In this document: piece by piece, positions 1 to 11,718 of the stretch
Numbering within the stretch: the first letter of the stretch is position 1
How the letters are laid out: every line of letters starts with the position of its first letter
Assembly: GCF_029784155.1 (NCBI RefSeq)
Contig: NC_073693.1
Span: forward strand, 114,452,683-114,516,682
Direction of reading: 5' to 3'
DNA from: Uranotaenia lowii
Taxonomy: Eukaryota > Arthropoda > Insecta > Diptera > Culicidae
Length of the DNA: 64,000 nucleotides
The notes under the pieces: generated by a model
Told to the model about the DNA's origin: nothing
Databases searched by the model: none
Seen by the model: only the letters and a program-made list of their open reading frames with translations
Translations under genes and position numbers: made by a program

Positions 1-489
1 CTTAAGAAACTTACAATCACTTCCTGCACTTTAGATTCACAGAGCGCGTGTTTGGAAGGTATTCAGCCGTCGAACAGGTCTGTTACCGACAACAGTTTCC
101 ACAGAAATAACCCGAGATTGCTCTACATTGGTTCAAAGTCCCTATCCAAACCGCCTCATGAAACATTTTTAGAAGAACGCTATAGTATAATTATTCCCAT
201 CTCAAACAATAGGTCCTTTAGACAAACAAAGGAAAAAGTAGGAGGGAAAATTGGAAATGATTGGGAGTTTGCCGTTCCGAACGACCAAATTTCCAAGTAA
301 TGAGATCTTATCGCGGAGCTCAAAAAAAAATTCAAGATCGCGCAAGCGCTCAAAAATCTCAGAGACCAAGCCTGGGTACCTAATCCTATTGACGAGTGCT
401 TCACTCACATTTAATGACACGGAGGGAAAGTTGTTTTGCACATTTATTAAATATTTATATTGTGATATAAATAAATGTTACAAAGTTTT
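1..489. other. Intergenic, nothing recognised
   Basis: Short AT-rich open frames only. None has a recognisable domain or a convincing start context, and no repeat edge was found here. Confidence 0.5.
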
Positions 490-582
490 CCAGTAGTGAT
501 GGGAGTTCTGACTGACGTTTTTTTGCATTCTTAACTCCAACCAAAATACACAATATTTCAGTCGTGATGGGGGTTCCAATTA
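490..582. repeat. Degenerate 'gatgggagttcc' minisatellite, left part
   Basis: The motif gatgggagttcc (with gatgggggttcc variants) followed by aactgaagtt-like text recurs here and again from 1737. The two blocks appear to be one array split by the TA-flanked element at 583-1736. Unit spacing is irregular, roughly 25-45 bp. Confidence 0.6.
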
Positions 583-1736
583 GGATTGGTCGATCTTGGA
601 TCGATCCTTGGAAGATCGATCTTTTCCATTACGATTTTCGATTTTTTGGATCGATTCTTCGGCCAGGAAAAAATCGATTAGATCGGTTTATTTTCGATTC
701 GATCTTTCGATCTTTTTTTCTTATTCAGGGAAAATAAGAGCATAATGGCCACCTTAAGGGGAACACTTATTTAGCTTATTTTAACTGTAATATGTAAGTC
801 ACATCATTGTTTCATGTTCATACACTAAAAAATCAATTTCCCAACTGGATGGAACCTGAAAAAAAGTAGATATGAACGTTTAAAAATGCATTTTAAATTT
901 GTGTGCCAATATCTGAAAATCAGTCTCTGTAGTGGCAGTATAAACACCATCAATCGAAGACAGATGAGCGTTTTCTGCCTTAGAATCAAGCAGCGAATTT
1001 CATTTGATGAAGTCAACTGAATTATAGAGCTACAGCTTGACTAATGAACATCTGACGATTTACCTATTGGTAAGGTGGCGGAGAGATAATAAAAAAAAAC
1101 TCGAGTTTGATTCCTGGTCGAGGTGAACTTTTTTTCATTTAGCATTCATAATCAGTAGAAAAATAATTTTATAATTTTTCATTACAATACAATTTCGCAC
1201 ATTATTTCCAAACCTCGTGAATTGGGTGCTGGAAGGTGTTTGTGATTGATTTATATTTAAAAAAAACTGTTAGAATTTGCTAGCCTTAAGTTAAGAAATA
1301 ACAGCGATTTTACAAAAATTACTTTAAATTTGATTTTTGATTATTTTCGCATACTTTGTTCGATATCTCTCATATACTTACATTGAAAACCTTAATAAAA
1401 ATACCATGAAATATTTCTTGTTAGTACATGACACGAAAATATCAAAGCGTTTCCGAAATATTTGGATTTTGATTTGTGTTGTTTCAAAACACTAACTCCG
1501 GTTTACCTTACATAAAAGCGCTTGATTTTTTCCCCTTTTCATAATAGAAGGATTAAACAAATTTGAATTTTTGTGCTTTTTTCCATATTTTCAATAAAAA
1601 GCTCTTGTTACAAATGGAAAAGATCGATTAATCGGGAATCGATCTTCAAGCTCCGATTTTTTAGATGGATCGATCTCAGAACCATTCATCTGAATCGATC
1701 TTGGAGATCGATCTTTTCCCGGAGATCGAACAATCC
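583..1736. mobile_element. TA-flanked inverted-repeat element with GATCGATC-rich ends
   Basis: The left end reads GGATTGGTCGATCTTGG and the reverse complement of the right end reads GGATTGTTCGATCTCC. TA lies immediately outside both ends (581-582 and 1737-1738). The first and last ~130 bp are full of GATCGATC/GATCTTTT palindromic words. There is no transposase ORF, so it is non-autonomous. TA duplication suggests the Tc1/mariner superfamily. It sits inside the gatgggagttcc minisatellite. Confidence 0.65.
728..1095. repeat. Diverged copy of the 46.1-kb MITE, inside the 583-1736 element
   Basis: The words aagagcataatggccacct, aaaacgtttaaaaatgcattt-like and gctgaaaatcagt-like occur in the same order as at 46147-46350. 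The part from about 960 to 1095 (tattggtaaggtggcggag) matches 46365-46480 only as its reverse complement. Its right terminus was not located. Confidence 0.6.
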
Positions 1737-2265
1737 TAGTTCCAATCAAAACCTCAATTCGTCATATCGTGATTAAGGTTCCTACATATGTTTTTTGCAG
1801 TGGAAGTTCCAACCTGAGGCTCAATATTTCGATCGCGATGGGAGTTCCAACTGAAGTTTAATTGCGATGGGAGTTTCAATCAAAATTTGCCAAAAATTTT
1901 CCAGTCGGGATGAAATTTCCATCTAAAGTTTGGTTGAGATGGGAGTTAAAAACGAAAAAAAAAACACAGTATTTCAGCCACGATGGGAGTTCCGACTGAA
2001 GTTTGATCAGGTTGAAAGTTCCATCCAACTCCATTTCAGTCGTAATGGGAGTTCCGACTGGAGTTGCGATGGGAGTTCTAAAAAAACCCAGTATATTATC
2101 AGTCGTGATCGGACTTCCGACTGAAGTTCGATTGCGATGGTAGTTCCAAGCTAAAGCTCGAGTTTGCCAGTCGTGATAAGAGTTTCGACTCAAATTTGAT
2201 TGCGATTGAAGTTTCCATCAAAAGTTTAAGTTTTCCAGTTATTATGAGAATTTCAACTGAAGTTT
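1737..2265. repeat. Degenerate 'gatgggagttcc' minisatellite, main part
   Basis: About a dozen imperfect units of the form cagtcgtgatgggagttcc followed by aactgaagtttgattgc occur in tandem. Open frames over this stretch on both strands are by-products of the repeat. Confidence 0.7.
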
Positions 2266-4794
2266 CACGGAGAAGAAACACTATTAGTTCTTTATTACAA
2301 CTTTTTCAGCTAGTTATTTCACTTTATGCACTGTTTTTGAATTTTAATCTGAATATTTTCAATATGTACATTTAAATTTCTAAATTTCCTATCGACCACA
2401 TCCGACGTTTCAGCATGTTTATTTCGCTTTTAGAAATCTGGTGAGTTAGAAAAAAATTACGAAAAATTCACAAAATATCAGCTAATCTGATTCCTTACTT
2501 CTGATGGTTCTAATATTTGGAAGACAAGACAAAATAAATGTAAGTTATAAAATTAAATGTTGAGGACAATACAAATCAAATGAGTAAACAAATGATAAAG
2601 TACAAAGCTATGTGAAAAACCGGGAATATACGAGATCGATTTACATATATGTGTATTGTTGTTCGCCGGAATCTAAGTCTGGCAAATAGAAATTTGCTTG
2701 CAGCATTTTTTACTTTTCGACAGATAAATGAGCACTTTTTGAAGAGATTTGTAATCGTTTATGATGAAAATTCGACCCGGAACCAAACAAAATCAACAAA
2801 GCTATTGTTTCATAGATGAGGCATGCTCAGTTTGGTGAAACTTGTAAATTATCCAATGCAAAACTCTCTCAAAGACTTTAAAAAAAGTTTTAAGAATGAA
2901 CATTCTAATGAAACAAAATTTGATACCTGCTCACTGCTCGGTGATTAAATCAGTTCAATTAGACATTTGAGCGCTTTTTTTGATTTTTCTTCTGTTTTCC
3001 AGTCCTGGGCCGGAATCATTTGTTGTTGGACGAGAATTTCAGTTGTTTGTTAGGCTGTGACGTAGAGTTGTGGGAAGCGTTATCACATAAACAGATTTAT
3101 CTGTAATCATACAGATTTTTTCGAAATTTTCGGACGGAATCTTTATATCAGTGATTGAATTTTGCTGAGCATGAATTGATCAACCTTCTCTCGCTCACTG
3201 CTTTACTCGGAAGCAAAGGTTGCTTTGAGGCAGCGAAAACGACAAAACCGATGATGCATACGCTCTCAATATGGCCCGTTTTCAAGAAGCAGTAGAGGAG
3301 GAGCGGGCTATATGCGCCTATTAAGCAGAACACTGTTTTAATCAAATATCACATCGAATATGTGTACAAAAACTATATACACGTGTGCAGGCATCTGTTT
3401 TCTATACATTGGAGTAATTTTTATATTAAAATTTTCTTCTGTTTCCAAGAAAACGATTTTATTATAAGTGTAGTCTAAAATGCCGAACCTCAAACCGTGC
3501 GGGCTAAATGCGCCTATTTATGTTTTGAACAAAATTTATGTTTTTTGGGAAATATTTCCGTATAATTTCATTGAAACTGCTAGAAAGTAATAATTTCCGT
3601 ACGATAAGACTGAAGTTTTATAAAAATCTATATATATTATAATTTTATGAAATGAAACAAAAGTTAGGGTTGCCATACTATGGAGGCAGTTCATCCATGA
3701 GAAAAACTTTATCAAATCTGTTTTTAGATCTTCAATTCTCTCTTAAGATGTTATTTAGAGCTTAGATTTGAAGGTTCAATGATAAAAATCATTTATTTAT
3801 TCTATTTAACCTGTTATTTTAGGATGGGGGCATTTTACAAACATGATGGGTGCATACAGAAACACACCATTATTCCACTATATAATCTTTATTAAACCTC
3901 CACAAAAGCTGAAATATGTTTAATTCCTTAAGTTCATTTGAGTAAGAAACAAAAACCATCCTAGTTTTTGTTTTAAGCTTCTTTACGTACAATTTTTAAA
4001 AGTCGAAATATTACATCAAAATGTACCAAAACCTTGTATGATTTTTAAATTTTTTTTGAGTTTGTAAATTCATAAAATTCTTTCTTGCTTTATGTTCTAA
4101 GCGTATCACCCTCAAAATGCATTGGTCAGATAAGCTGTCTAGTCAGCCATGTCATCAAACAGCCTAAGGGTCATTTAACCCGATAGGCCCATTTAGGAAA
4201 CCTTTCCCCTATATTGCTCCTACAGAGAAAAGTTGGATTTTTGCAACTCTTCCAAAAGAAGAAGAAAAACTACCGCAAGACGTCAAAGCTGTTGCACTGA
4301 AAAAAACAATTAAGATTATATTAATGAGTTTTTGCGGGCAAAAAAAAAACATTGTTTAAAAGTCAGTTATGAATGATGCAGTGACATTTAAATCCGTTTT
4401 CAACGCATAAATTTGGGAAAAAACGGGAGCCAATCTATTTCTTTATTTATAAAAATCTATAGTATTAAATGATTTATTTTCTAACTTTAAAGCGGATGGT
4501 GAAATAATAGCGACGCGTCACGAAACGTGACGGTACATGCATCACTTTGTTCTGGATCATTTATAGTAACAATATTCCGTAACAAATTGAGTTAATAAAA
4601 TATTACTTTTATAGTTGTAGAACAAAATATAATTCAAAAACTACTCGTCAACTATTAGCATGAAATGTTGTTTTTATTACCTATTTTCGCGATAAAACAA
4701 CTGAAACAACCACTGATTAAAAAAAAAAATGGATGACTATCCCCCCAACATATTTTTAAGATTTTTCTCAATATCTTCTATTTAAAGAAAACTA
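2266..4794. other. Intergenic, no gene recognised
   Basis: About 2.5 kb of AT-rich DNA. A short phrase, cgggctatatgcgcctatt / cgggctaaatgcgcctatt, recurs at 3303 and 3505 and a related 'taggcccatttagg' lies near 4185. No termini or coding exon could be defined. Confidence 0.5.
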
Positions 4795-4972
4795 CGCTGA
4801 GGTTTTTTTTACGCGGTTTTCTATTACACGGTTTTTTTTACGAGGCTTTTTTTACGCGGATTTTCGAATTAACGCGGTTTTTCAGAGAAAATATTTTAAG
4901 ACTTTTTCAAAGGAAAACACTTAGAATCTTTTTGTAGTTGGGAAAATCTTAGCTCTGAGACTAAGAACGTGA

Positions 4973-5612
4973 TACATGAGATCTGTCACCTGAGACCTGA
5001 GACTTGAGACCTGAGACCTGAGACATGAGACCTGAGATTTGAGACCTGAAATATGAGACATGAGACCTGAGACTTGAGACCTGAGACCTGAGACATGAGA
5101 CCTGAGATTTGAGACCTGAAATATGAGACATGAGACCTGAGACTTGAGACCTGAGACATGAGACATGAGACATGAGACATGAGACATGAGCCATGAGACC
5201 TGAGACATGATACCTGAGACATGAGACATGAGACATGAGACCTGAGACCTGAGACATGGAACATGAGACCTGAGACATGAGACCTGAGACATGAGACCTG
5301 AGACATGAGACCTGAGACATGAGACCTAAGACATGAGACATGAGACCTGAGACATGAGACATGAGCCATGAGACATGAGACCTGAGACATGAGACATGAG
5401 ACATGAGACCTGAGACCTGAGACATGGAACATGAGACCTGAGACATGAGACATGAGACCTGAGACCTGAGACATGAGACCTGAGACCTGAGACATGAGAC
5501 ATGAGACATGAGACATGAGACATGGAACATGAGACCTGAGACATGAGACCTGAGACATGAGACCTAAGACCTGAGACATGGAACATGAGAGCTGAGACAT
5601 GAGACATGAGAC
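4973..5612. repeat. Heptamer minisatellite gagacct/gagacat
   Basis: Around 90 units of gagacct or gagacat with occasional gagactt, gagattt, gaaatat or ggaacat variants. In the left part a block of ten heptamers (70 bp) is repeated twice almost exactly, starting near 4994 and 5064. Because 7 is not a multiple of 3 and the unit has no stop on the minus strand, several minus frames stay open for 100-200 codons. I treat these as repeat artefacts, not genes. Confidence 0.9.
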
Positions 5613-5782
5613 GATCTGAATTCCACCCTGTCAAATAAGCCTCACTATATTCTACTATTCTTTTAATCTACCTAATTGATTTTGTTTTTTATCTTAAAAA
5701 TAAACTATCATTGTACGCAAATTTTTAAATAATCATGGTTCTTACGCGTTTTTTAGTAACGTGCTTTTATGCGCGAATTTTT

Positions 5783-5965
5783 TAATTAAAATGGATTTTT
5801 TACGTGGATTTTCGAATTTCGGGGTTTTTTACGTGGATTTTCGAATTAACGAGGTTTTTTTTACGCGGATTTTCGAATTAACGCGGTTTTTTTACGCGGA
5901 TTTTCGAATTAACGCGGTTTTTTTTACGCGGTTTTTTTTACGCGGGACGAAATACCGCGTAAATA
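5783..5965. repeat. ACGCGG subterminal tandem array
   Basis: About five copies of a ~32-bp unit, acgcggattttcgaattaac followed by gcggttttttt. A shorter array of the same unit is at 4807-4880 on the other side of the minisatellite. Confidence 0.8.
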
Positions 5966-5978
5966 AAACCTCAGTGTA

Positions 5979-7987
5979 TTGATATTTTAGAAACATTTCA
6001 TTGAATTAAACAATCAATTTAAAAATTGTTGCTTTTGTTGTAAATTTTGGCAAGCTCTACTTTTGTCAGTCCCAAAAAATAGTACCCAAACAAACAACGG
6101 GAAACTGTATTAGGAGACGCATGCTTCTCCATTTCTGCTCTCAAAAGCGCCATACCTGAAAGCGATTTTGATTTTGAATTTGCAAAAACATATTTCACTT
6201 CTATCTACCTTTTTATTCGCTTATGCTTCTCTTTATCAGAGGACATCAAAAAACACTACCAGAAAAGAAGCCTTAGATATATGATGATTATTTTCTTCAG
6301 TGTTACTCGGTTACACTGACGAAAATGCAACCCATCAATCGAGCTGTCAAATTACGGTTGTCAAATTTCGGGTCTAACTACCGTTGCGTGAATCCAATTT
6401 TTCTCTAAATACGCAATACATTCGAGGCAGCGAATCCAAAAAACCAAACGAATGGCTCTCACTCATCTCCTGTAACAAGCTTGAGGGAAGCGAATTCAAA
6501 AGGCAGAGCGAACCCGAGTCTCCTCGTTTGTGCCTGGATCGAATGTGTGAGGTTTTTCTGCTATTGCTATTATTGCACAGCAACCGCACGCAGGCAGCTA
6601 ATTTTTTCGTTTTTTTTCCTCCCCCCTCTTTGCACTATACGTTGCGGGCCGTGCAACGCAATAAGTTCGGTTGTTTTTGTTGTTGCCTCAACCTTTGCGG
6701 CGAGGTTGAAGATGTTCTCCTCAACGACAGTTATGGGCAGGAGTTATTCAAATTCAAGAACGTAAATGAGTATGTGTGCCTCGTCTTCTTCATGCATCAT
6801 GTAGCAACCGAACGTTGAGAGTGTTCGTTCGGGGCAACAAACGAATAGTGTCTCTCAGAGCAGATCCTCCTCATGGGGGGAGGTTTGAATGAATGTATAT
6901 GTATCGTCTCCTGTATAGCTATGCGAGGCTTCAAAGTGTGTATTTTGAATGCCTCTGATGAGAAAATTGGTGAGGATTTCAATCACTGCTTTATATACAT
7001 ATTACAGATAATTGGAAATTTAAACAGTTTTTGTACAGATTTGCAGGAAAGCAAAATTTTTATAACGATATTTTGGTCTGATAACAATCTTCCAAATGAT
7101 CCAGCATTCAAGCCATCTTCAATTGTCACAGCCACAAATTTGGAAAATCTTCCAGATCAGGGATTGGGACTATAAAAATACGTAGTGTATGTATAACGAC
7201 AAAAAAGGGGTTGAAAACAGATTGAATCCCGTGTGCGAGAATCATATACCAAGATCAAATGTTACATTGCATGAAACGTAACCTTCAATAAATAGTAAGT
7301 CAATACTTCAGCGGCTGTGGACATTTTTGTAGCAGTTTACTGTGAATTTAACTATATAAAAGAATTGGCTTATCACAGAGACTTAAAAAATATATATATA
7401 ATCCCGACTGATTGTAATCCGAGGAAGGACACATTTCGCTATGATTCGTACAAGGTTAAACCAAATAGCAATTTGCGTGTAGCAAAATGACAGAATTAAC
7501 AAAGATTTGACAGTCCGCAGTCCGCAAGAATCATAAGCGCAATCCAATTTAGTGCGCTATGCGTTATTCATAGGTCATCGTAATGCAGCATTAGTATCCG
7601 TAAACGATATTTCAGATACAGATTTCAATACAGATTTTTGAGATTTGATACAGATAAAAAAGATTTTTTGCCTCGGAAATACAGATTTAGATGTGGCATC
7701 GTTGGTTGTGGGATATTTGTTCAATTAGACAGAATTTAGTGTGAGTGTAGTCCAACTAGCAGATAGTATACTAGGAGCAATGGAAGTAAAATTTAATAGA
7801 ACACACTTGCTTTTTTAAAACGACTTGTTGTAGAAACCTGAACGACACGTTTTCAGGGTTCGTTAAACTGACATTATCGAGGTCTAGATACTTGAGGGCT
7901 CAGCTATTTTAGAGATTGCTATCGCTGATGTTACGAGCTTGTCTCGCTTATACATGGCTTTCATGGTGAGAGACCAAAGAGGACATA
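5979..7987. other. Intergenic, no gene recognised
   Basis: The stretch 6380-6870 is richer in G+C and holds overlapping frames up to 144 codons. These have no domain, poor start contexts and frequent stops in neighbouring frames. It may be part of an old LTR element or a promoter region, but I cannot assign it. Confidence 0.4.
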
Positions 7988-8730
7988 CACTGACAAAACA
8001 TTTCACACTTTAGTGTGTGAAATTCCACATAAGTAGAAATAAATAGACCAACACATTGAATGTGTGACGATACTGCTGCAAATTAATGTGAAACACCGGT
8101 TAAGGGAACGAAATGTGAGCGTTTTACATATTATGCAAAAAGCGTTGAAAACTAGAAAATGTGTGAAATGATCATCGATTCAGGGGCTAAGTGTGTAAAA
8201 TTAAGCAATATGAGCTCCGGAGGGTCGCAATTTTAATTTATGATTCGAACCAAAATGAAAAATTCAAAACATTGTTTGGTTATCAAAGTAATTTATTTAC
8301 ACCAAGTTGAACATCCGATTTGGTGTGCATCTTCTGGTAGGAAAACCATTTAAAAAAATCTCGAAACATTCCGGGAAATGTTCCTCCAAGCGGCTGGTGA
8401 CTGCTTTCTCAAAGAAAGATCTAAAGGATATGAATAAAAATTAACACGAGTTGACCTTTCATGGTTGAAACTGCTATTTAGTAACTTATCATAATTCCAT
8501 AAAATAAATTATAGCTGCAAAATTTCTTCATCTGGTTTTGACTATACTTCCAGTTTGCAAACTAATGGATGGACCATTTTCACACATTATTGCCATATCT
8601 GCTTATTCCGGATAATGTGTAAATTTTGAATTTGCATGGTGTAAAAATTACATTCTAGTTGGACAGCTCCATATATTTGCCGATAGTTTGTGAACCAGTT
8701 TTGCAAAATGTGTAAAACAATTTATCAGTG
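7988..8730. mobile_element. MITE-like element with CACTGA ends
   Basis: The left end is CACTGACAAAACATTTCACA and the reverse-complemented right end is CACTGATAAATTGTTTTACA. The tetranucleotide CATA sits immediately outside both ends (7984-7987, 8731-8734). The word tgtgtgaaa/tgtgtaaaa recurs internally. No ORF of note. Confidence 0.6.
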
Positions 8731-9351
8731 CATACTAGATTGCCACACTGCTACCAATGTGCCTGATTTTCCAGGATTTGCCTGATTTGTTGAGGCCCAT
8801 CCTGATAACCTAATAAGTTCCCATTTTTTTCCTTATTTTCTTCAAGCTTGATTTTTCCAGATTTTTTTAATTTTCACGGAAAATTATATGTTTTAAAAAG
8901 CAAAACGATGTACATTTTTACCCTAATCCGTCCTAGCGTGTCAATATGACATTATTGGAAGTTTGGTGAATTTTACATCATTAATTTTTATAGATTCTCA
9001 CAGAGCCTCGCCAAAAAAAATCCCTTAAGGAATCTAAAGTATAAGTTTGGCACTCTTCGCTTAAAAGCGCTGTATGTCGCTTGTTTCTCAACCGTACAAA
9101 TTGTACAATTTGTACAAAACTTTCAAATTTGCAAACCTTGTAACTCAACTCGTAAATGATACTCAGCCAATATTCAGCTACAATAATTTGATTTCATTTA
9201 AAAGGGGAGAAATCACCGTGAATTCGTTTTTGGAAATTTTTGAGCGGCTTTTTCGGTGGGTGTTTTAGATTTGAAATTTTTTCATGTTATTCAAGGTCCA
9301 AGAATCAACCATCTTTTGCTAAAAAAACCACTTAGTGGCTGGTATAAGCTA
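8731..9351. other. Intergenic, nothing recognised
   Basis: AT-rich. One near-perfect palindrome, acaaattgtacaatttgt, lies at about 9097-9114. No coding or repeat boundary was identified. Confidence 0.5.
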
Positions 9352-9710
9352 CACTGACCATACTGACTGGACATTCGATTTCGTTTTCTGGATAATTTTT
9401 CCAGAAAAAAAAACAAAAAAATCATTTTTCTAACAGTACGCAATGTCGATTCCAGAGTGCGCATCGATCGATTTGAAGAAATGCTATCCTAGTTAGGAAA
9501 TGCCACCCAACTTTAAAAATAAAACACGCAATTTCTACGATAAAATCGGGCTAAACAGGACCATTTTTCCTACAGGGCATTTTTTGTCAAATTTTTCAGG
9601 TTCGCCACCTGCCGTCGGTATTGCGAACCTGCGAAGCTGACAACAAAAAATTAGACAGAAAATGGTTGAATTTTTGTTCTAAGAGTTAAGTCAGTGCAGT
9701 GTGGTCAGTG
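9352..9710. mobile_element. Short MITE with CACTGACC ends and 7-bp direct flank
   Basis: The left end is CACTGACCATACTGACTGG and the reverse-complemented right end is CACTGACCACACTGCACTG. The heptamer TAAGCTA flanks it directly on both sides (9345-9351, 9711-9717). It is 359 bp and non-coding. Confidence 0.7.
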
Positions 9711-9717
9711 TAAGCTA

Positions 9718-10182
9718 CACAGCAAAAAATAATGTAACGATGGACGATGTAATTTCTGGGGATTACGTATTTCTGCTGCAATAATACATCTAAATGATGT
9801 ACACAATGTGAATACGTCGAGAAGTGTAATATCAAAACCTTCTATGTGATATCGCATCAAGTAGTCAATGTTTTCCTTTGTTGACGTTGGAATTTGATTT
9901 CATTTCAAAAATAAAGAAACGGATTATGAACCTCAGCTGTATTTGTTTGGCTTGTAAGTACTTCCAAAATTAATTAAAAATATAAGCAAACCCACTGCTT
10001 CAAAACAAATTTCATTATTTTTCCTTTTTTAGGAAATTTGGCCCATATGGATCAGCGGTATGAAACAAATTATTTTACTCCAAATAGCCGGGTACATCAA
10101 GACAATGTAAAATTAGGTACCATTTGCGACTCAAGTTATGTGCAGGTATTTGATGTAATATAGCAATACTTTTTTTGCTGTG
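9718..10182. mobile_element. TA-flanked MITE with CACAGCAAAAAA ends
   Basis: The left end CACAGCAAAAAATAATG and the reverse-complemented right end CACAGCAAAAAAAGTATTG are inverted repeats with TA on both outer sides. It is 465 bp and non-coding. It abuts the previous MITE, sharing its TAAGCTA flank. The same termini reappear at 43556-44621. Confidence 0.7.
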
Positions 10183-10232
10183 TATATGATGTACATTTAG
10201 ACGTATTTTTTTGAATTTTTTCAGGTTAGGGT

Positions 10233-10611
10233 AAATGATCTTGAGCGGAACTAGTCAAAATCTGATCTTGAGCGGAACCATTTACTTTTTCTAAGTTCTA
10301 GGCAATGATTGTTGATGAATCTTACCAAATGGTTTAAAAAACACTTTTTCAAGATCTTTTCATACAAGCATTGACATTTTTCCTAAAATTTATTAACTGA
10401 AATAACGTTATTAGAAGATTTAAAAACATACGCATTTCTGCTGCAATTTTCATCAATCTACGCTGACTTTGAACGTCAATTTATGTCACCCTTGATCGTT
10501 GTAAACTAATTCTCAATGATTAAAATGGTAGAAAAACTCATAAAAAAGCATTATTCGTGTTTTTGTTTCAAGTTTTCCATCAGAATATCAATTAATTGCG
10601 TAGTTTTTAAA
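10233..10611. repeat. Repeat fragment with 'gatcttgagcggaac', left of Helitron-like copy
   Basis: The phrase gatcttgagcggaac occurs at about 10239 and 10264 and again at about 12060, on the other side of the 10612-12034 insertion. One ancestral repeat seems to have been split by that insertion. Confidence 0.5.
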
Positions 10612-10633
10612 TCTATATATATAAAAATGAATT

Positions 10634-10678
<45 letters not shown>

Positions 10679-11718
10679 TCCCTATAGACTCAGAAACTAC
10701 TGAATCGATTTACGTGAAACTTGGCAGGTGGGGGTATTGGAGGCCGAGGAAGGTTCCTATTATAGTTTGGGACCCCTCCCCCAAACAGGGAGGGAGGGAG
10801 GGGCCTCCCAAACAAAAGACAATTTTTTGCATAACTCGAGAACCAATCAAGCAAATGGTATCAAATTTGGCATGGGTTGGTATTTGGGAATGGAGAATAT
10901 TTCAATGAATATAAGGTTCCCCTCCCTCCTCTCAGTTGGGTGATAGAAAAGGGGGAGGGGAGCTACCTTACAATTTTTCATGTAACTCGAAAACTATTCA
11001 AGATATTGGATCCAAATTTGGCATGGGAAGGTATTTTGATACGAAAAATATTTCAATGATTATTTGAGACCTCTCCCTTTTTGCAGTTGAAAAGGGGAGG
11101 CGCCTCTTTAAAATTTTTTTTACATAGCTCAAAAACTTATAAAGCAAATGGAACCAATTTTGTCATGGGAAGGTATTTGGATACGAAAAATATTTCCATG
11201 ATTATTTGAAACCCCTCCCTCTTTTCACTAGGGAGATATAAAGGGGGGGGGGGGGGCCCTCTTTTTAATTTTTAAATAACTCAAATACTAATCAAGCAAA
11301 TGGAATCAAATTGGGCATGGGCGGATATTTGGGAACGTGACATGTTCTAATGATTGTTTGAGACCCCTTCCTTCTTCCAGCGGGGAGAAAGGAAAGAGAT
11401 AGGGAAGTTTCATACAATTTTTATTGCATAACTCAAGAACTACAACAGCAAATGGAACCAAGTTTGGCATGGAACGATATTTGGGTACAAGAAATGCTTC
11501 TTTGAATATTTGGTATCCCTTAATCCTTCAAAAAGGTGAATGAAAAGGGGGAGGAGAGTATAACTGGAGATCTGATCGAGTGAATTTGAACCATGTTTGG
11601 CATGTGAGGCTATTTGGATACGAGAAATGTTTCTACTATAAATTGAAGCCCCACCTTTTTTCAGCGGACAGATATAAAGGGGAAAGGGGGGCTACCATAC
11701 ATTTTTGAGTACAAAAAA
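10612..11718 (+). mobile_element. Helitron-like copy, family A (3' end lost)
   Basis: It begins TCTATATATATAAAAATG directly after an A. A (CTGT)n run follows, then a tagactcagaaactactga segment and four or five degenerate internal repeats containing 'aagcaaatggaa', 'ttggcatggg' and 'gagacccctccc'. It has no coding capacity. The TC start after A fits Helitron insertion between A and T. The expected CTAG end of this family is replaced by the family B copy from 11719. Assignment to Helitron rests on termini only. Confidence 0.5.
10635..10679. repeat. (CTGT)n microsatellite
   Basis: Eleven near-perfect CTGT units near the 5' end of the Helitron-like copy. Microsatellites at this position recur as (GTTT)n in the other copies. 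Confidence 0.95.

Larger units (their letters stand above)
4795..5976. mobile_element. TA-flanked inverted-repeat element carrying a minisatellite
   Basis: The left terminus CGCTGAGGTTTTTTTTACGC and the reverse complement of the right terminus, CACTGAGGTTTTATTTACGC, match at about 20 of 22 positions. TA lies outside both (4793-4794, 5977-5978). Both subterminal zones are arrays of the phrase acgcggattttcgaattaac. The middle is a 7-bp minisatellite. No transposase is present. Related ends occur at 27.4 and 28.6 kb (ccgcgtaacaaaaactgagtgta-like). Confidence 0.7.

Noticed and set aside
4973..5612. A CRISPR-like array
   Set aside because: The repeats are contiguous heptamers with no spacers, in a eukaryotic context.
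4921..5634. Four overlapping minus-strand frames of 102-204 codons with MSHVSCL-type repeats
   Set aside because: They are translations of the 7-bp minisatellite in several frames, with no non-repeat coding sequence attached.
6384..6982. Frames up to 144 codons on both strands
   Set aside because: No domain, mixed codon usage, overlapping on both strands. I kept it only as an unassigned G+C-richer stretch.
10516..11059. Frames of 60-130 codons containing Cys-Leu-Ser-Val repeats
   Set aside because: Produced by the CTGT microsatellite and the repeats of the Helitron-like copy.
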